Positions 59,767-64,000 of a stretch of DNA of 64,000 bases are shown piece by piece. The notes under the pieces were generated by a model. That model searched no databases. It was not told the DNA's origin and saw nothing but the letters and a program-made list of their open reading frames with translations. The first letter of the stretch is position 1, and every line of letters begins with the position of its first letter. The position numbers and the translations under genes were made by a program. Source of the DNA: Scedosporium boydii (Eukaryota > Ascomycota > Sordariomycetes > Microascales > Microascaceae); assembly GCA_002221725.1 (NCBI GenBank), contig NJFT01000019.1, positions 248,001 through 312,000 on the forward strand, read 5' to 3'.

Positions 59767-62435
59767 ATGCATGGCCTCGATAGTGACGATCGGGAAAGGA
59801 TGTCCCAGATGAGGCCCTCTGTCCCGGGGCCCGAACCAATGGGGTCTAACACGGGCCTGACCGGTTACTCCCTCGGCGTGGATGGCTCTCGCATAGCAAA
59901 TGGTTTAGCAAGCCTGAGGCATGTCTACCAGAACTGCCTTGCGCGGTGTGATGGTCAAGATGGTCCGTCTTCTCCCTCTCCGTCCCCGCCGTCTTTTCTT
60001 TTGTTTCTCTGCCATGGCTCTTGTAACTTCATGATGAGACTAACATATGGACGCACGAGCAGGCTACTACCCCATTCCGGCGACTCCTTCATATGACTAT
60101 GAGGCTAACCGTCCTTATATGGTTGAAAAGCCCCCTTCTCTGGAAGTTGTATCGTCGGGGGATTATGTGCCGCCCACGCTCAAGCCTCCCAGCCCCCCAT
60201 CCTTTATAGGAGACAGTGAGCCTTCAGCCCGCTATCTTCCTAGTTTTTCTGTTCTTCAACCTGAGACTCAGCCTGATATGGGCCAGCCAGGCAGCCGGGA
60301 GCTGCTAAGTTATAATACTCAGCCGCCAGTTGGCGACTTCTACATTGATGAACCCCAGCCCACCCCCCACCTGTCCGTGAGCGCAAACGTACCAAGATCA
60401 CGGCCGGCAATGGAGGAGCATGTGATGAGTGCGAGGCGATGTTCGCCTCATTTTGGGGATGCACTACCCCACCATCACCCAGACAATGGGCCGGATAGCA
60501 ATGCGCCGAGATTTACCAGTATTCCTGGTCAAGGGCATGTCGCGGGTTATCAGGACATGATACATGGTGGCCCCAGTTTCGATGTCATCCTCTCCAACCC
60601 TTTGAACCGTACAGCTGCACGGCGAGGACCGTTCAAGAATATCGAGGATCGCGAAAAAACGGCACATACTAGGAAAATAGGGTCATGTGTGAGGTGCAGA
60701 ATGCAGCGTATTAGGGTATGACCGCCCTCCGTGGAAAGGTGATCGGCCCGCACCTTAGATTATTGCAAACTGACTGATCTGCTGTTTTCCAGTGTCAGAT
60801 AAACCCAACCGACCCAAACGGTCCGTGCTTCACGTGCCAAAAGGTCTCGGCGAATACTAGAGTGCGGCGGTTGCCCTGCCTCCGTTACAAGATCACGGAG
60901 GTCAGACTTTTCAAGCCCGGTCAAGTCCGCGGTTTTGAATGGACGAAGCGATGGAGAGACAATATCGTTGATAACATCTCGAACTGGGCGTCGGACGAAA
61001 TCAAAGTTATCCACGTATCCGAGGGCTACACGCGGCGGCCTGTCGAGCTCCGGGTCCGCAAGTTCATCCCTCAAGAGGGGGATAAGCTCGAACGGTCATG
61101 GGTTGTGAATGGCGTCAAGAGGTCTGTTTCTATCCCGCCCTACGCCATCGTTGATCTAGAGGCCGCTCGCAAAGCCTATTCGGAACACATCGACCGTGGC
61201 ATTATCGAGTGTCTTGAGGCTATTGTAAAATCACGCCGTAGCCTCTTGTGGAAGACGTATGACCTAGCTTGGCAGATGGCTCAAGACGAGAAGGTATCCA
61301 AGGACGAAAGAGAACTGCTTCAATTGACCCTCAGACTATGGGTATCAGTTCGCCTTACGACGAAGTCAACAATTATCGTCGGCAAGGAGACACTCGGCAT
61401 GCCATCCAATATTATGGACGAGTCCAGCCCTATTCATGGTTGCATCCCGCTTCCCCCAGTCATGGGCGCGCAACTTGACCTCATCCTCATCCACCAAATC
61501 CAGGCAGCTTTGCGTCGCGACCTTTTGGATAAACTTCAGAGGATGATACAAACGAATAAGCAGAAAACATGGCTTACATCCTACCTTGTAACATTCATCC
61601 TCCTCCACAACGTCGCTCTAATAACCAATCACGACGCAAGTTACGCCCGAAAGCATGGGATCCAGGTGAGTTCGCCTCGATGATGAAGGATTCTCGGTTC
61701 CTTTTTTTTTTTCTTTCCCCTCTCTCAATCTCATGCACCCGGTTTCTTTGGCCTCGCTCCCTCACAGCTTTGATCAAGCAACGGAACACAACCTTCGTAG
61801 AAAACTCACCGGGTAAAAGGTTTGCTAACACAGACTTATTCTTATGTGGCAGAAACGGTTCGCAAGAGAAGACAAAGTGAGGGAATATCATCTGGGTGAG
61901 TCGGCCAATTATGTGTATCCATGGGTATTGGCAGATCATTTACTCTGTCTTGACGCCATCGGATGCAGGCAAACCATACAACTGCAGTCGGGTAGAGAAA
62001 TTGGACTGACGGAAGCGGTCGCGCAGGAGCGAATATCCTTCTCGCATACTTCCACTACTGCAACAAGGGCATCTACCCTTTCTCGAATGAATGCAAAGAT
62101 CAAGATTTGAGAAACCTAGCCGAATTAGACGACGACAGGCTCAATTTCGTGAAGGAGACTAGGTCGTACGCAGTTGAGCAAAGTAAGTATCGAACGAAAT
62201 TGGGCATGATCGGTCACATCAGCCCTCCCTACCCCACTCCCACCACTGCTCTTGGGCATTTGCATTGGTTGTTGAAACCCGAGGGTTTGGAACAAGAAAA
62301 CGCAGCTAACACGATGGTTTGTGCCATGCAGAGTGCCAGTGGGAAAGACTCCACAGAGAAGGCCTGTTCGAAGACGATCACTTCTTCGTGAGCCAGCTTT
62401 TCGTCGAGAATTGGGAGCCCCGCACGACGGTGTAA
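59767..62435 (+). CDS. Zn2Cys6-type fungal transcription regulator, at least 6 exons, 5' end uncertain
   Basis: Probable nuclear DNA-binding regulator, targets unknown. Exons 59767-59962, 60063-60715, 60793-61665, 61853-61895, 62027-62182 and 62332-62435 give 674 aa from the first in-frame ATG. The frame stays open upstream to 59557 and there includes a nuclear-signal-like PPSKRQR, so a further 5' exon is likely. N-terminal third is Pro/Ser/Tyr-rich and disordered. The cluster is C274-x2-C277-x6-C284-x10-C295-x2-C298-x13-C312 (SCVRCRMQRIRC, GPCFTC, LPCLRYKIT), followed by a large conserved helical domain with GFEWTKRW, ISNWAS, RKFIPQEGDKLERSW, PPVMGAQLDLILIHQIQ, LLAYFHYCNKG and a C-terminal ENWEPRT. 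Intron 2 falls between the second and third Cys. The last spacing is longer than the usual 6-8. Confidence 0.85.
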
Positions 62436-64000
62436 TTGCGCGGCATCGTAGTGCGCCTGGGAAGGATAGTGCAGAACCCGGCGTAGAGAGAAGCTGCAGG
62501 CGGGCTGCACCAGAACGAAAATGGACAGAAAACCGCGTCCGACTACGATATGACTCGAGGACGAGAGGCCCGTGGCTTGCATTTAATCAACAGTGGAGGC
62601 TTGAAAGGGGAGACTGTCATTGGATATGCCGAGACTGGGTGTGTCATTGGGTCGAAGGGGAGAGAAGGCCAGAGGGATCCCCGCGACGCCGGACCACTTC
62701 CGGCCTTCGGGCCTTTCAATTGTTATCATGGTCGGCCCACCCCCTTCTTAGTCCATTGTCCCTCAGCTACTGAGATGATTTAGGACGTAGGAGCGATCGA
62801 TATCAAATTGACCCCTGTCCAACGTGACAATTGAGGATATTTGCGGCGCCATTTCCACCCTTGCCACTCCAATCGCTACGCTGCAACATCGGTGTATGCG
62901 GGAAGCAGCTTGGGAAATGGTTGCCAGCAGAGATCTCTTGGTGAGATTGGATGGATGAAGTGACACGAAAGAGGCGGTTACATGGATCAAATTGATCAAT
63001 TGGATGTGGTGTTGCTGCGTGCATCAGCTCTGCAGGTATCTGCACGCAATGCTTCGGTACCTCAATATCAACATGAAGCCGAGCACATACATGGGCCTTC
63101 CCGTCTCTCTTCTCTTCTGGGTGGCCACATCTATATTGACATGACCACAGACAGGATCGTTGAGCGCTCTGATTGAATTGACAGGAGTATAATGAGTCTG
63201 GCCTAGCGCTTCAGGGGGGTGTGCTCCCATGGGCGTTCTCCTGCTTTTCGTACTCGGTCGTATCGGGGATGTGCATGCGATGTGCGCAGAGCTGCGGGTA
63301 GTAGCTATCTATTCGTGGATCATGGTTGTTGAAGATATGGCATGATGCCGTATAACGAAATGAAACCGCCAGCTCTAGACGCGACTTGGTTCCCTTCACC
63401 GACATTGAGGTTTGGACCGCGGGACTACCAACCTCCGTGAGGCGGCATTCCATACCCGACCTCTCATTTACTTCGACGGGATCCTATTTTGCTTTTATTA
63501 TTTCCCATGTCTTTCTTTTTTATATCCGGTTAACGGCATCCGAAGCATTCCTATCAAGCCGACAGTCCCTTCCGCACCAAGAGGCTGCTAGCAGATAATG
63601 TGAACACCGCCGCTTGGCCTTACCGATTTCTGAGACGCTGGTCCCCACGGCCTGCACATGCACATCCGTGCCATTATTGGAAGGCCTGGTTCCATCAGTT
63701 GCGAAGTACTAGAGTCACTCTGCAGCTACATGCAACCTGCGCTTGCCATGTACGAAGGAAGAAGACCGGGCCGAGTTCAGTGCCCCTCTCCTCCCCCTTC
63801 CCCTCCTTTTCATTTTGATCTATCGGGACATTTTCCTTTCCTTTACTTTGTATCGACATCAAGACCCTTGTCAAAATCGTCCCATCAAGGCCGGGATGTG
63901 CCGCATCCAATTGCTGATTCTACCGGATCCCACACTTTTAACCCCACTCGAGGTGAATCCTTGACAACCTCTATGCTTCGTAGACACCGCAGTAACGAGG
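62436..64000. other. Terminal 1.56 kb without a gene
   Basis: 3' flank of the Zn2Cys6 gene. No frame with a domain. A strongly pyrimidine-rich stretch on the plus strand at about 63775-63845 resembles the leaders seen before genes here, so a plus-strand gene may start beyond the right edge. Confidence 0.5.

Overview
The window is 64 kb of nuclear DNA from a filamentous ascomycete (Pezizomycotina, most likely Sordariomycetes). The evidence is short introns of mostly 55-215 bp with GTRNGT donors, CTAAC or CTRAC branch points and YAG acceptors; pyrimidine-rich leaders; no operons; and Pezizomycotina-type families (DUF3405, SWIM protein, Zn2Cys6 regulator). I saw no CRISPR array, rRNA, convincing tRNA or intact transposon. 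I resolved exon structures by hand, and every joined reading frame closes exactly.

Layout, left half. Mitochondrial HSP78 (minus, 3' part outside the window) diverges from ribosomal protein eL6. Dipeptidyl peptidase III (minus, 10 exons including a 9-nt one) follows. A 5.2-kb stretch without a convincing gene leads to gluconokinase. Then come the branched-chain dehydrogenase E2 (minus) and ATP10 (plus), which share a divergent promoter, followed by the Golgi SNARE GOS1 (minus) and the bifunctional purine enzyme ATIC/ADE17 (minus). A 440-residue single-exon protein of unknown function lies between two imperfect ~105-bp direct repeats, just upstream of ribosomal protein uL29 (L35).

Right half. 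A Zap1/ZafA-like zinc-finger regulator (minus) diverges from a small protein with an N-myristoylation/palmitoylation signature. ARF1 (minus) diverges from EMP24 (plus), both acting in ER-Golgi traffic. A DUF3405 membrane protein (minus), a 4.6-kb gap, a SWIM-finger protein (plus) and an atypical protein kinase-like protein (minus) follow. The next ~13 kb contain no recognisable gene and end at a Zn2Cys6-type regulator. The last 1.5 kb is empty.

Most genes are housekeeping: mitochondrial proteostasis and metabolism (HSP78, BCKDH E2, ATP10), ribosome (eL6, uL29), purine and gluconate metabolism, and secretory traffic (GOS1, ARF1, EMP24). The gene-poor stretches carry a dispersed 9-mer, TACGAAGTA, present at least 14 times against about 0.5 expected by chance. 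It sometimes forms perfect palindromes, and I did not see it in any exon. The most unusual items are this repeat family, the DPP III gene architecture, the repeat-flanked orphan gene and the Cys-rich zinc regulator.
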